From assembly GCA_021825385.1 (NCBI GenBank), contig JAKAHU010000003.1:1-35612 (forward strand): DNA of 35,612 bases, written 5' to 3'. The stretch is from Chloroflexota bacterium (GTDB lineage Bacteria > Chloroflexota > Limnocylindria > Limnocylindrales > CSP1-4). Position numbers and translations under genes: made by a program. Every line of letters begins with the position of its first letter. Positions within the stretch are counted from its first letter, which is position 1. Under the pieces are notes generated by a model. The model searched no databases, was not told the origin of the DNA, and saw only the letters and a program-made list of their open reading frames with translations. Below, in pieces: positions 1 to 8,122 of this stretch.

Positions 1-111
1 ACCCTGGGCCGGCGCTGCTACGCGATGGAGATCGACCCCAAGTACGTCCAGGTCGCGATCGAGCGCTGGCAGAACTTCACGGGGCGAGCGGCGGAGCGCG
101 TCGATGGGTAG
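1..111 (+). CDS. DNA methyltransferase, C-terminal fragment
   Basis: This frame is open from the first base and ends with TAG at 109-111, so only the last 36 residues are present. The fragment contains YAMEIDPKYVQVAIERWQ followed by FTG, the usual C-terminal end of phage-type DNA N4/N6 methyltransferases, where an acidic residue after the first strand contacts S-adenosylmethionine. The catalytic DPPY/NPPY motif would lie upstream, outside the window. The stop overlaps the start of the small terminase gene by 8 bases, so the two are probably translated together. A methyltransferase just before the terminase genes is common in siphovirus genomes and may modify phage DNA before packaging. The family call is good; base specificity cannot be seen. 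Confidence 0.75.
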   Translation, partial: TLGRRCYAMEIDPKYVQVAIERWQNFTGRAAERVDG

Positions 112-595
112 GCGCGGCCCGGCCCCGATCCCGACGAAGGTGAAGCAGCTCCGCGGCGAGACCCGCCCGAGCCGGCTCAACCTGCGCGAGCCGATGCCGT
201 CTCCGGACGTCCCGAAGATGCCCGCGGACATGGACGACGCGGCGAAGGCCGTCTGGCGGCGGGTCATGCGCGACATGCGCCACACAGGCGTCATCCGGGC
301 CGCCGACGCCGACGTCCTGCGCTGCTACTGCGAGGCGGTGAGTCGCTACGCCCAAGCGGCGCGCCTGTACGCGCAGTCCGGGCCGATCGTCTCGCGCGAC
401 GGGAACCTCGTGAAGAACCCGCTCCACCAGGTCGCCCGCGACAACGCCGACGAGATCCGCCAGTTCGCCCGCGAGCTCGGCCTGTCGCCCTCGGCGCGGG
501 TGGGCCTGCGGATCGAGCCCGAGCACGCGCTCGACGCGCTCACCGCCGAGATCGGGCTGCCGCCGAGGCTGCGGGTGGTCGGCGATGTGGGCTGA
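104..595 (+). CDS. Phage terminase small subunit, P27 family
   Basis: This 163-residue protein is the probable DNA-recognition subunit of the packaging motor; it binds the phage genome and presents it to the large subunit. The N-terminus has the P27-family signature RGPAPIPTKVKQLRGE followed by RPSRLN and a proline-rich EP..P segment. A helical body (about residues 45-130) includes the usual AxxVWxRV and NPL..VAR segments. Length and position directly before the large terminase fit the family. The ATG at 104 lies inside the end of the methyltransferase gene, and the stop at 593-595 is 3 bases before the next start. Confidence 0.9.
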   Translation: MGRRGPAPIPTKVKQLRGETRPSRLNLREPMPSPDVPKMPADMDDAAKAVWRRVMRDMRHTGVIRAADADVLRCYCEAVSRYAQAARLYAQSGPIVSRDGNLVKNPLHQVARDNADEIRQFARELGLSPSARVGLRIEPEHALDALTAEIGLPPRLRVVGDVG

Positions 596-598
596 GCC

Positions 599-2122
599 GT
601 GGTCCCCGACGCCCTCTCCGGTGGCCCCCACTTCGCCGCGTACTGCGAGCGGTACATCCGCCACACCAAGGGCCGCTGGGCCGGACGCCCCCTCATCTAC
701 GAGGACTGGCAGCGCGAGTTCTGGTGGGAGGCCCTGGAGTTCGACCCCGCGACCGGCCTCCGCATCTACAACGAGGTCGGCCTCGGCATCCCCCGCAAGA
801 ACACCAAGTCGACGATGGCCAGCGCTGCCGGCTTGTACATGCTCGACGCCGACGGCGAGCCCGAACCCGAGGTCTACGTCGCCGCTGCCGCCCGCAACCA
901 GGCCGGCATCGTGCTCGGCCAGGCCCGGAGCATGGTCCAGCGCAGCCCGCTCCTGCTCGACCGCCTTGTCCCGCACCGGTACGCGATCGAGTGCCCCCGC
1001 AACGGCGGGGTCATGCGCTCCCTGTCGTCTGATGCCGCGCTCCAGCATGGCCTCAACCCGTCGGCCAACATCATCGACGAGCTCCACGCCCATCGCAGCG
1101 CCGAGCTCTACACGGCCCTCACAACCGGCACCGGCGCCCGCGAGCAGCCCTTCACGCTGTGGATCACGACCGCCGGCGTCGCCGGCGAGGGCATCCTCGC
1201 CGAGCTCTTCGACTCGATGTTCACCGGATCCGGCGAGCTCGAGGACCGGGGATCGCTGCTCATCTACCGCGACCGCACGAACGGCACGCTCATCTACTGG
1301 TACGGCGCCCCGCGCGACGCCGACATCGAGGACCCCGCGGTCTGGTACGCCGCGAACCCCGTCTCGTGGCTGCACGACGGCAAGTACCTGGGCGCCCAGT
1401 TCGCCCGACTCAAGGCTCGTGGCGCGCTCCTCGAATGGCGCCGCTACCACCTCAACCAGTTCGTCGGGTTCGAGGACACCTGGCTCCGTGAGGGCGCCTG
1501 GCGGGCGACCGAGGGCGACCTCCCGCTCAGCGTCGCGCTCCCGGTCGGCGTGGGCATCGACCGCAGCCCCGGCGGCGAGCTCGGCGCGGTCGCGGTCGCG
1601 CAGCGCCAGGGGGACCGGGTCGTGGTGAGGGCGCAGGTGTTCGCCCCGGAGTCCGCGACCGGGATGGCCAGCGCCGAGGCGATGCGCGTCCGCCTGAGGG
1701 GCCTGCGCGTCGAGTTCCCCCTGGCGCAGTCCCGCGACGAGCGGACGAAGCGGGCGCTCGCTGGGCCTGCGTTCGCCTTCGATCGCCTGGCCTTTGGCGA
1801 GTCGGCCGAGATGCTCGAGTCGGACGGGCTCGCGATGGTCGACGTCCCGATGACGGCGGCGGTCATGGGCCCGCCCTCGACCTTGACCTACGAGCTCATC
1901 ACGACCGGGCGCCTGGTCCACGACGACGACCCGATCCTCGCCGAACACGTCGCCAACACGACCGCGGTGCTGACCGACCGCGGGATGAAGATCACCCGCT
2001 CCAAGCACGGCTCGACGCGCCCGAACGTGGCTGCCGTGGCGATGGTCCGTGCCGTCGCGATGGCGATGCAGGAGCCGCCGACGCCGTTCGTCCGCACGCC
2101 CCGGGCGCCGGTGGGGTTCTGA
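599..2122 (+). CDS. Phage terminase large subunit (ATPase and nuclease)
   Basis: This 507-residue protein is the packaging motor that drives DNA into the prohead and cuts concatemers. The N-terminal ATPase has a variant Walker A, GIPRKNTKST (about residues 63-72), and a Walker B with catalytic glutamate, NIIDELHAH (about 157-165). The C-terminal half carries a nuclease-type segment starting near VGIDRS (about 317-322), as in Terminase_1/HK97-type enzymes. The GTG start at 599 follows the small-subunit stop by 3 bases. The length is normal for the family. The long minus-strand ORF at 77-2008 is its shadow. Confidence 0.93.
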   Translation: MVPDALSGGPHFAAYCERYIRHTKGRWAGRPLIYEDWQREFWWEALEFDPATGLRIYNEVGLGIPRKNTKSTMASAAGLYMLDADGEPEPEVYVAAAARNQAGIVLGQARSMVQRSPLLLDRLVPHRYAIECPRNGGVMRSLSSDAALQHGLNPSANIIDELHAHRSAELYTALTTGTGAREQPFTLWITTAGVAGEGILAELFDSMFTGSGELEDRGSLLIYRDRTNGTLIYWYGAPRDADIEDPAVWYAANPVSWLHDGKYLGAQFARLKARGALLEWRRYHLNQFVGFEDTWLREGAWRATEGDLPLSVALPVGVGIDRSPGGELGAVAVAQRQGDRVVVRAQVFAPESATGMASAEAMRVRLRGLRVEFPLAQSRDERTKRALAGPAFAFDRLAFGESAEMLESDGLAMVDVPMTAAVMGPPSTLTYELITTGRLVHDDDPILAEHVANTTAVLTDRGMKITRSKHGSTRPNVAAVAMVRAVAMAMQEPPTPFVRTPRAPVGF

Positions 2123-2124
2123 CG

Positions 2125-3567
2125 ATGCTCGACCCCACCCGGACCCTCGTCCCGGGCTCCCTCGACTGGTGGCTCGCCCGACTTGGTCGGCGCCTCGACG
2201 ATCGGCGCGTACCGATGACCCGCTTCGAGGACTACTACGCGGGCGTCCAGCCGCTCGCCTTCGCGTCCGCCAAGTTCCGCCAGGCGTTCGGCGACCGGTT
2301 CCCGGCGTTCTCGTCCAACTTCATGGCCCTCGTCGTCGACGCCCACCGCGAGCGTCTCCACGTCCAGGGCATCCGGATCGGCGATGCGCCCGAGGGCGAT
2401 GCCGACGCCTGGCGCTGGTGGCAGGAGAACCGGCTCGATGCCGAGTCGCAGAAGGCGCACACCGAATCGCTCGTCAAGGGGATCGCCTACGCGCTTGTCT
2501 GGCCGGACTCCGGAACGCACCTGCCCGAGGTGACGATCGAGTCGCCGCTCCAGGTCGTCGTCGAGACCGAGCCCGGCAAGAGCTGGAAGCGGCGTGCCGC
2601 CCTCAAGCGCTGGCTCGACGACGACGGCCGCTACCGCGCCGAGCTCTACCTGCCCGACGGGATCTACAAGTTCCACTCGGAGCAGAAGGCGGCGTGGTTC
2701 AGCGCTCCCGCGTGGGCGTCAGTCGCGACTTGGACGCGGGACGAGATCGCCACCGAGTCGTGGCCCGTGGCGAACCCGCTCGGCGTGGTCCCGATCGTGC
2801 CGATCGTCAACCGGCCCCGCCTGGCCGGCGACGGGCAGTCCGAGATCGCGATGGTGATGAGCAACCAGGACGCGATCAACAAGCTCCGCGCCGACGCCCT
2901 GATCTCGTCCGAGTTCGCGTCGTTCCGCCAGCGCTGGATCATCGGCATGGACATCCCGGTCGACCCGGAGACTGGCCAGCCGGTCGAGCCGTTCCGCTCG
3001 GCCGTCGACCGCCTGTGGATGGTCCCCCCGCCCGACCCCGATGACCCCAACCCGCCCAAGGTCGAGTTCGGGGAGTTCGAGCAGACCGACCTCGCGCCCA
3101 TCTACGCCGGGATCGACACCGAGGTCCAGCACCTGGGCGCGATCAGCCGCACGCCCTACCACTACCTCCTCCCGCAGTCGGGCCAGCCGCCCTCGGGCGA
3201 GTCGCTCAAGTCGTCCGAGACCGGGCTCATGGCCAAGGTCGCCGACTCGATGCTCAACAAGGGCGAGTCCTGGGAAGAGGTCTTCCGCCTCAACTTCGCC
3301 TTCCGGGGCGACCCGCGGGCGAACGACACCGCGTCCGAGATCATCTGGCAGGACCCGGAAAGCAGGACCGAGGCCGTCCACACCGACGCCCTCGTGAAGC
3401 AGAAGAGCCTCGGCATCCCCGACGAGATCCTGTGGGAAGGCCTCGGCTACTCGCCGCAGCAGATCGCCCGGATCAAGCGGCTGATCGCCGCGGCTCCACC
3501 GCCCGCACCGGTCCAGCCACCCGTGGTCATGCCGATGGTGGCGCCCGGTGCGCAGGTCAACCCGTGA
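2125..3567 (+). CDS. Phage portal protein, SPP1 gp6-like
   Basis: This 480-residue protein is predicted to form the dodecameric portal ring at one capsid vertex, through which DNA enters and leaves. The N-terminal segment RFEDYYAGVQPL and the NFMALVVDAHRERL region match the SPP1 gp6-type portal family. The middle contains IPIVNRPR-like and QDAINKLRAD segments typical of the stem/clip part, and the C-terminus is proline-rich. It begins with ATG 2 bases after the large terminase stop, the standard terminase-portal order. Confidence 0.9.
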   Translation: MLDPTRTLVPGSLDWWLARLGRRLDDRRVPMTRFEDYYAGVQPLAFASAKFRQAFGDRFPAFSSNFMALVVDAHRERLHVQGIRIGDAPEGDADAWRWWQENRLDAESQKAHTESLVKGIAYALVWPDSGTHLPEVTIESPLQVVVETEPGKSWKRRAALKRWLDDDGRYRAELYLPDGIYKFHSEQKAAWFSAPAWASVATWTRDEIATESWPVANPLGVVPIVPIVNRPRLAGDGQSEIAMVMSNQDAINKLRADALISSEFASFRQRWIIGMDIPVDPETGQPVEPFRSAVDRLWMVPPPDPDDPNPPKVEFGEFEQTDLAPIYAGIDTEVQHLGAISRTPYHYLLPQSGQPPSGESLKSSETGLMAKVADSMLNKGESWEEVFRLNFAFRGDPRANDTASEIIWQDPESRTEAVHTDALVKQKSLGIPDEILWEGLGYSPQQIARIKRLIAAAPPPAPVQPPVVMPMVAPGAQVNP

Positions 3568-3634
3568 AACCGAACACCCGTCCAATCGACCCCGGCAGTC
3601 CCCGTTGACACGGGGAGAAAGGCAGCTACCCTCG

Positions 3635-4222
3635 ATGGCAGAAGACACGACCACGGGCGCGACGCCCGGCACTGGCGCGACGCCGGTGCAGGCCGGTCCG
3701 GCAACCACGGCACCAGCCGAGCCCAAGCCCGCGACGGGCGAGGACGATCTCGGTGAGGCCGGCAAGAAGGTCCTCCGCGAACTTCGCTCCGCTGAGCGCG
3801 ATGCGCAGCGTCGAGCCGAAGCCGCCGAGCGCGAACTTGCCGATCTCCGGTCCGCAACCCAGACCGACCAGGAGAAGGCGCTTGCCCAAGCCAGGCGCGA
3901 GGCGGCCGCCGAAGAGCGCGCCAAGTTCGAGACGAAGCTCCGCCGGGCGGAAGTCCGTTCCGCGCTGCGCTCGGCCGGGCTCGCCAACGACGCGGTCCTC
4001 GAGCTCGCGATGAAGTCCGACCTCTTCGCGGCCCTCGCGGTCGACGACGAGGGCCGGGTGACCGACCTCGAGAAGGCGATCGCCCAGCTCAAGAAGGACG
4101 CTCCCGAGCTGTTCGTCACCGCGTCCGCCGGAACCGTCACCCGGGGCGTTCAGACGCCGCAACTCGACCGACCGAAGGATCTCGAGTCGTCCATCCGCGA
4201 CCACTACGAGCAGAAGCACTGA
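3635..4222 (+). CDS. Capsid scaffold-like protein
   Basis: I place the start at the ATG at 3635 (MAEDTT), not the GTG at 3548 used by the ORF track, because the earlier start overlaps the portal end and adds an arginine/proline-rich tail atypical of the family. The resulting 195-residue protein has a disordered Thr/Ala/Pro N-terminus, a charged coiled coil (about residues 40-110: VLRELRSAERDAQRR, then ERELADLR, QARREAAAEERAKFE) and a small helical C-terminal domain ending HYEQKH. Together with its place between portal and capsid genes this is the usual appearance of a siphovirus scaffold. It would guide prohead assembly and then be removed. No separate prohead protease is visible nearby. Confidence 0.75.
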   Translation: MAEDTTTGATPGTGATPVQAGPATTAPAEPKPATGEDDLGEAGKKVLRELRSAERDAQRRAEAAERELADLRSATQTDQEKALAQARREAAAEERAKFETKLRRAEVRSALRSAGLANDAVLELAMKSDLFAALAVDDEGRVTDLEKAIAQLKKDAPELFVTASAGTVTRGVQTPQLDRPKDLESSIRDHYEQKH

Positions 4223-4223
4223 C

Positions 4224-4241
4224 CGCCCGGCTCGCCGGGCG
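4224..4241 (+). other. Perfect hairpin before the capsid gene
   Basis: A 7-bp inverted repeat, CGCCCGG-CTCG-CCGGGCG, lies between the scaffold stop and the capsid ribosome binding site (AAAGG at 4246-4250). No T-run follows, so it is not a classical terminator. It could be a processing or stabilising element that uncouples capsid expression from the scaffold gene; that role is inference. Confidence 0.45.
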
Positions 4242-4260
4242 ATAGAAAGGACCGACCACC

Positions 4261-5550
4261 GTGCCTGTGACCCTCGCCCAGGCGAGCCTCAACGCCGCGA
4301 CTGACCTCGACCGCAACGTCATCGACGAGTTCCGCAAGTCGAGCTTCCTGCTCGACCGGCTGCCGTTCGACCAGGCCGTCAACCCCGCCGGCGGCGGCTC
4401 GACCCTCGTCTACGGCTACACCCGCCAGATCACCCAGCGCGGCGCGGCGTTCCGCGCCTTCAACGCCGAGTACACGCCGGCCGAGGTGACCAAGGCGCAG
4501 TACACGACCAACCTCCGCCCTCTCGGCGGCAGCTTCCAGATCGACCGCGTGCTGGCCGATGTCGGCGCGATCAGCGAGGTCGCCTTCCAGCTCGATCAGC
4601 TGATCAAGGCGACCAAGGCGTACTTCGCCGACCAAGTCATCAACGGCGACAGCGCGGTGACCACCGACGGCTTCGACGGCCTGTCCAAGGCCCTCGCGGG
4701 CTCGTCCACCGAGATCGGCGGCGGCCCGGTCCTCGACTTCACGGCGGTGAACACGCAGATCCTGGCGCTCCAGGTGGTCCAGCGCCTCAACGCCTGGCTG
4801 GGACTGATGGACGGGTCGCCCGACGCGCTGCTGATGAACTCCACGGCCGCGTCCTGGTTCTCGCTCATCGCCGCCCTCTCGGGCCAGCTCCGCTCCACCA
4901 CAGACGCCTTCGGGCGGCCGATCGCGACGTTCCGGGACATCCCGATCGTTGACCTCGGCGCCAAGGCCGGCGTGTCGGCGGACGTGGTGGCGACGTATGG
5001 CGGGACCAACGAGGCCCAGACGGTCACGATCACCGGCACCCCGACCGGTGGCACGTTTACCCTCACGTTCGCCGGCCAGACCACGGCACCGATCGCCTAC
5101 AACGCGGCCGCGGCGGCGGTCGTCTCGGCCCTCGAGGCCCTCCCGAACATCGCCACCGGCGAAGTCACCGCGACCGGCGGCGCACTCCCGGGTACGCCCG
5201 TCGTCGTCACCTTCGGCGGCACGTATGCGGGCATCAACGTCCCGCAGATGACCGCGAGCGGCGCGGCGCTCACCGGCGGCACCACCCCGGCGGTCGCGGT
5301 GACGACCACGACCCCGGGCGGCACCGGCACCGGCACCGCGGCCACCGGCCTCACCGACATCTACGCCGTGCGCTTCGGCCTGGACGGCTTCCACGGCGTG
5401 GCGGTCACGGGGTCGCTCGTCAAGCAGTGGCTGCCCGACTTCTCCACCGCCGGGGCGGTGAAGACGGGCGAGGTCGAGATGGGTCCCGTGGCCGTCGCCC
5501 TCAAGGCGACCAAGGCCGCGGCGGTCTTCCGCAACGTCAAGGTCGCCTGA
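4261..5550 (+). CDS. Major capsid protein (HK97-like fold) with inserted domain
   Basis: This 429-residue protein is the probable shell subunit. Residues 1-245 have features of siphovirus major capsid proteins: an N-terminal RNVIDEFRKSSFLLDRLPF, a GGSFQIDRVLAD strand, and FRDIPIVDLG near 224-233. The fold resumes at about residue 363 with TDIYAVRFGLDGFHGV and ends with a C-terminal strand segment. Between these (about 249-360) lies a Thr/Gly/Ala-rich beta domain beginning AQTVTITGTPTGG, a module I recall from several tail and capsid proteins of actinobacterial-type phages. The GTG start at 4261 follows an AAAGG ribosome site. Position after the scaffold gene supports the call. Confidence 0.88.
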   Translation: MPVTLAQASLNAATDLDRNVIDEFRKSSFLLDRLPFDQAVNPAGGGSTLVYGYTRQITQRGAAFRAFNAEYTPAEVTKAQYTTNLRPLGGSFQIDRVLADVGAISEVAFQLDQLIKATKAYFADQVINGDSAVTTDGFDGLSKALAGSSTEIGGGPVLDFTAVNTQILALQVVQRLNAWLGLMDGSPDALLMNSTAASWFSLIAALSGQLRSTTDAFGRPIATFRDIPIVDLGAKAGVSADVVATYGGTNEAQTVTITGTPTGGTFTLTFAGQTTAPIAYNAAAAAVVSALEALPNIATGEVTATGGALPGTPVVVTFGGTYAGINVPQMTASGAALTGGTTPAVAVTTTTPGGTGTGTAATGLTDIYAVRFGLDGFHGVAVTGSLVKQWLPDFSTAGAVKTGEVEMGPVAVALKATKAAAVFRNVKVA

Positions 5551-5574
5551 CCGGAAGGCACGGGAGCGATCGTC

Positions 5575-6144
5575 ATGTCCCTCGTGATGCTCGGTGAGGT
5601 CCGCTCGCTCGTCGAGACGGGCCTCACCGACGTCGACCTCCAGGCCGTGCTCGACCGCGAGGAGGGCTGGCTGGCGTCTCGGATCGGGCCGCTCACGGGC
5701 GTCCGCACCGAGACCTTCCGCCCGGTGCTTCCCGATGCCCCGATCTACATCCCGCGGCGCACCGACGCCGTTACGGTCACGGACAACGCGGTGCTGGTGC
5801 CCGAGACTGATCTGTGGTTCGTGCCGGCCACGGGGCTGATCCGCCGGATCAGCGTCCCCTGGCCGGGTCCGTGGACCGACTCCGCGAGCAAGCTCGGCAC
5901 CTGGACAGGCCCGGTCGCTGTCACGTACACGCCGACGGACGCGGACGTCCTGCGTCACGCGGTGATCGAGCTCGTCCGCGGCACGCTCGCCGAGACCGGC
6001 AGCGACGCCGAGACGATCGGCGACTACAGCTACAACCGTGGCGACGCATCCGTCCGCTTGGGCCGGCTCGCCCTCGCCCGGGGCGTGCTTCTCCGCCGGC
6101 CGGCCTACTCCGCTCGGCTCCGCTCGTCATTGGAGCCGGCATGA
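5575..6144 (+). CDS. Head-tail connector protein (gp6-like adaptor)
   Basis: This 189-residue protein probably docks below the portal as the first ring of the head-tail interface. The helical N-terminus (LGEVRSLVETGLTDVDLQAVLDREEGWLASRIGPL), a central beta segment and a C-terminal helix rich in Arg/Leu fit gp6/gp15-like connectors. A GGGAG ribosome site lies 8 bases before the ATG. It sits right after the capsid gene, the usual place for this function. Sequence signature is moderate; position is strong. Confidence 0.7.
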   Translation: MSLVMLGEVRSLVETGLTDVDLQAVLDREEGWLASRIGPLTGVRTETFRPVLPDAPIYIPRRTDAVTVTDNAVLVPETDLWFVPATGLIRRISVPWPGPWTDSASKLGTWTGPVAVTYTPTDADVLRHAVIELVRGTLAETGSDAETIGDYSYNRGDASVRLGRLALARGVLLRRPAYSARLRSSLEPA

Positions 6145-6479
6145 GCTTCGATCGGCTCCTGATCCACACGCTCGCGGTCGAGCGGGCGACGCCGGGGGCC
6201 ATCGGCGCCTATGGCCAGCCGTCCCGCACGTTCGCCACCCTCGCAACGTTCCGCGGCAGACTCGAGCCGAAGTCGGCCCGCGAGGTGGCGGCGCTCCACG
6301 GGGCGGGCGCCGTCGTCTCCGATCACACGCTCCGCACGCGGCCGCGTGACCTGCGGGCGAGCGACCGGATCCGCTTCGAGCCCGACGACGGGCGTCGCTT
6401 CGAGATCACCGGCATCCGCCTCATCGGTGCCCGGCACCACCTGACGATCGATCTCACGCTCATCGAGGCGGGCGTCTGA
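6141..6479 (+). CDS. Head-tail joining protein (stopper-like)
   Basis: The ORF track starts this frame at 5814, but that part is antiparallel-like shadow coding inside the previous gene. The ATG at 6141 overlaps the previous stop as ATGA and gives a 112-residue protein of normal family length. It is a small beta-barrel-type protein with FRGRLEPKSAREVAALHG, LRASDRIRFEPD and FEITGIR segments, typical of phage head-tail joining proteins (SPP1 gp16-like) that close the head after packaging. The family assignment rests on this pattern and the gene order. Confidence 0.75.
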   Translation: MSFDRLLIHTLAVERATPGAIGAYGQPSRTFATLATFRGRLEPKSAREVAALHGAGAVVSDHTLRTRPRDLRASDRIRFEPDDGRRFEITGIRLIGARHHLTIDLTLIEAGV

Positions 6480-6883
6480 TGGCCCGCAAGAACAACCGCG
6501 TCGTGCTCAACCGGGCTGCCCTCGACGCGGTCACGCTGGGGCTGGCCGACGGCCTGCTCGCGCTCGCGGATGCGGTGATCGCGGCGACCAAGGTTCCCGA
6601 CGCGCCGGTCCTGGGAGCGGGCCTCATCGAAGCGGGCGGGACCGTCGCCTACGTCGCAGGCAAGAAGGTCGGCGGGGCGGCCAAGAAGCCCTCGGCGATG
6701 AAGGTCCGCAGCATGGGCGTCGCGGTCGCCGGAGGCTTCCCGTTCCCGGCCCGGTTCCAGGAACTCGGCACGGTCCACCAGCCGGCCCGGCCGTTCTTGA
6801 CGCCGGCCCTCCTCTCCACCGTGTCGGGCGCGGAGCCATTCATCAAGGCGGCGACCGCGAAGCGACTGGCGGCCCTCCGGTGA
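6479..6883 (+). CDS. HK97 gp10-like tail-completion protein
   Basis: This 134-residue protein starts with an ATG that shares one base with the preceding stop (TGATG). It has a helical N-terminus, a central Gly/Lys-rich part and the segment FPARFQELGTVHQPARPFLTPAL, which matches the E-x-G-T-x-x-x-P-A-x-P-F-x-x-P pattern characteristic of HK97 gp10-family proteins found between head connectors and the tail terminator. Its exact role in tail completion is not fully known for the family. Confidence 0.78.
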   Translation: MARKNNRVVLNRAALDAVTLGLADGLLALADAVIAATKVPDAPVLGAGLIEAGGTVAYVAGKKVGGAAKKPSAMKVRSMGVAVAGGFPFPARFQELGTVHQPARPFLTPALLSTVSGAEPFIKAATAKRLAALR

Positions 6884-7296
6884 TCGATCCCCTCGACACG
6901 CTGCTCGGCGAGATCCGCGACAACAGCGCCGTCGCGGCGCTCACGACGCGCATCCGGGGCGGCGAGCCTGCCCCGGGCGACGCGGCCAGCCCGTTCCTGC
7001 GCTTCGTCGTCCTCGTCCGCCTGGGCTCAGCTCGCGACAAGCGGGCCCCCGTGCAGGAGGTCCGGATCGGCGTGCGCTGCTACGGCACGAGCTTCGCCGA
7101 CGCGGCCGCGCTGTACGGCGCGGTGTCCGAGGCCATCCACAACGTCGGGCCTCGGATTGGAGCGACCGGCGTGCTCATCCACCGCAGCTTCGACGACGCC
7201 GGCATGGGGGCCCAGACGGATCCCGACACCGGCCAGCCCCACGAGGACGGGGTCATCTCTCTGTTCGCGGCGACACAGGTCGTCGCGGCCACCTGA
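6880..7296 (+). CDS. Tail terminator-like protein (DUF3168-type position)
   Basis: This 138-residue protein begins with GTG overlapping the previous stop (GTGA). It has the build of small tail-completion proteins: an N-terminal helix (DPLDTLLGEIRDNSAVAALTTRI), alternating beta strands (FLRFVVLVRLG, VQEVRIGVRCYG) and a helix with AAALYGAVSEAIHNVGP. Such proteins cap the tail tube and control the end of tail assembly. The call depends on size, secondary-structure pattern and its position just before the tail tube gene. Confidence 0.65.
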   Translation: MIDPLDTLLGEIRDNSAVAALTTRIRGGEPAPGDAASPFLRFVVLVRLGSARDKRAPVQEVRIGVRCYGTSFADAAALYGAVSEAIHNVGPRIGATGVLIHRSFDDAGMGAQTDPDTGQPHEDGVISLFAATQVVAAT

Positions 7297-7314
7297 CGCG
7301 AAAGGAGCACCGGC

Positions 7315-8118
7315 ATGGGACTCGTCATCGATCCCAAGGCGTACATCATCGGCGCGGCCGAGGTCTACTACCGCTCGATCGGGGCGTCCGGCCCCTGGTC
7401 GAGCATCGGGGCGACGGTCGACGACGTCGTCTTCCGGGTGAACCAGACGACGTTCAACCCGTCCGAGAACTTCAACGGCGTCCTCGAGCCGATCCGCGAG
7501 ATGGACTACATCAGCAAGGCGGGCGCCGAGGCCGAGTTCACGATGCCCGAGTTCGCGGGCTCCAAGCTCGCCCTGGCGGTCCTCGGCGCCCAGTCCGCGA
7601 CGCTCCCGACGACCGACGCGGGCGGCACCCCGCTCACGACAACCCTCGCCGCAGCGGCCGCGATCGGCGACACGGCGGTCAAGGTGGTCGCGGTCACGAA
7701 CGCGGCGGTCGGCGACTACATCCGGATCAACGTCGCCGGTGCCCTCGCCGAGTACCGACGGATCGACGTCGTCGGCACCGCGGGGGCCGGTGGCACCGGC
7801 TTGGGGTTCCGCGACCCGCTCCTCAAAGCCCACGCCAGCGGCGTGGCGGTCGTCGAGACGGTCGGCGACGGCAAGACCGAGATCACCCCAGGCACCGTCC
7901 GCCGCCAGCCGCTCTCGGCCTACAACGACTTCGTCCTCGTGGCCCAGAGCCCGTCCGACTACTACGAGCTCTACCTCTACAACGCGATCAGCAAGACCGA
8001 CGCCGCCGAGGTCACGTTCGGCGACGAGAGCATGGCGGCGATCAAGGTCTCGCTCGGCACCCGGCGTGACGGGGCGAACCTCGCCCTGCCGTCCTGGCGC
8101 CTGCGCATCCCGGCCTGA
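7315..8118 (+). CDS. Major tail tube protein
   Basis: This 267-residue protein is the predicted subunit of the tail tube. A good ribosome site (AAAGGAG) precedes the ATG. The protein is mostly beta-strand: a start with a GAAEVYYRSIG strand, the REMDYISKAGAEAEFTMPEFAG segment seen in siphovirus tube proteins, an Ala/Thr-rich middle insert (about residues 100-180), and a C-terminal segment ending with the strand SWRLRIPA. Position between tail terminator and chaperone genes is diagnostic. Confidence 0.78.
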   Translation: MGLVIDPKAYIIGAAEVYYRSIGASGPWSSIGATVDDVVFRVNQTTFNPSENFNGVLEPIREMDYISKAGAEAEFTMPEFAGSKLALAVLGAQSATLPTTDAGGTPLTTTLAAAAAIGDTAVKVVAVTNAAVGDYIRINVAGALAEYRRIDVVGTAGAGGTGLGFRDPLLKAHASGVAVVETVGDGKTEITPGTVRRQPLSAYNDFVLVAQSPSDYYELYLYNAISKTDAAEVTFGDESMAAIKVSLGTRRDGANLALPSWRLRIPA

Positions 8119-8122
8119 TCCG

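Noticed and set aside
77-2008. 643-residue minus-strand ORF
   Set aside because: It lies opposite the terminase genes, has a composition rich in Arg, Gly, Val, and no recognisable domain; typical antisense shadow in GC-rich DNA.
2719-4140. 473-residue minus-strand ORF
   Set aside because: Shadow of the portal and scaffold genes, with Ser/Arg/Ala low-complexity sequence.
4204-5958. 584-residue minus-strand ORF
   Set aside because: Shadow of the capsid and connector genes; very rich in Arg/Gly/Asp without a domain.
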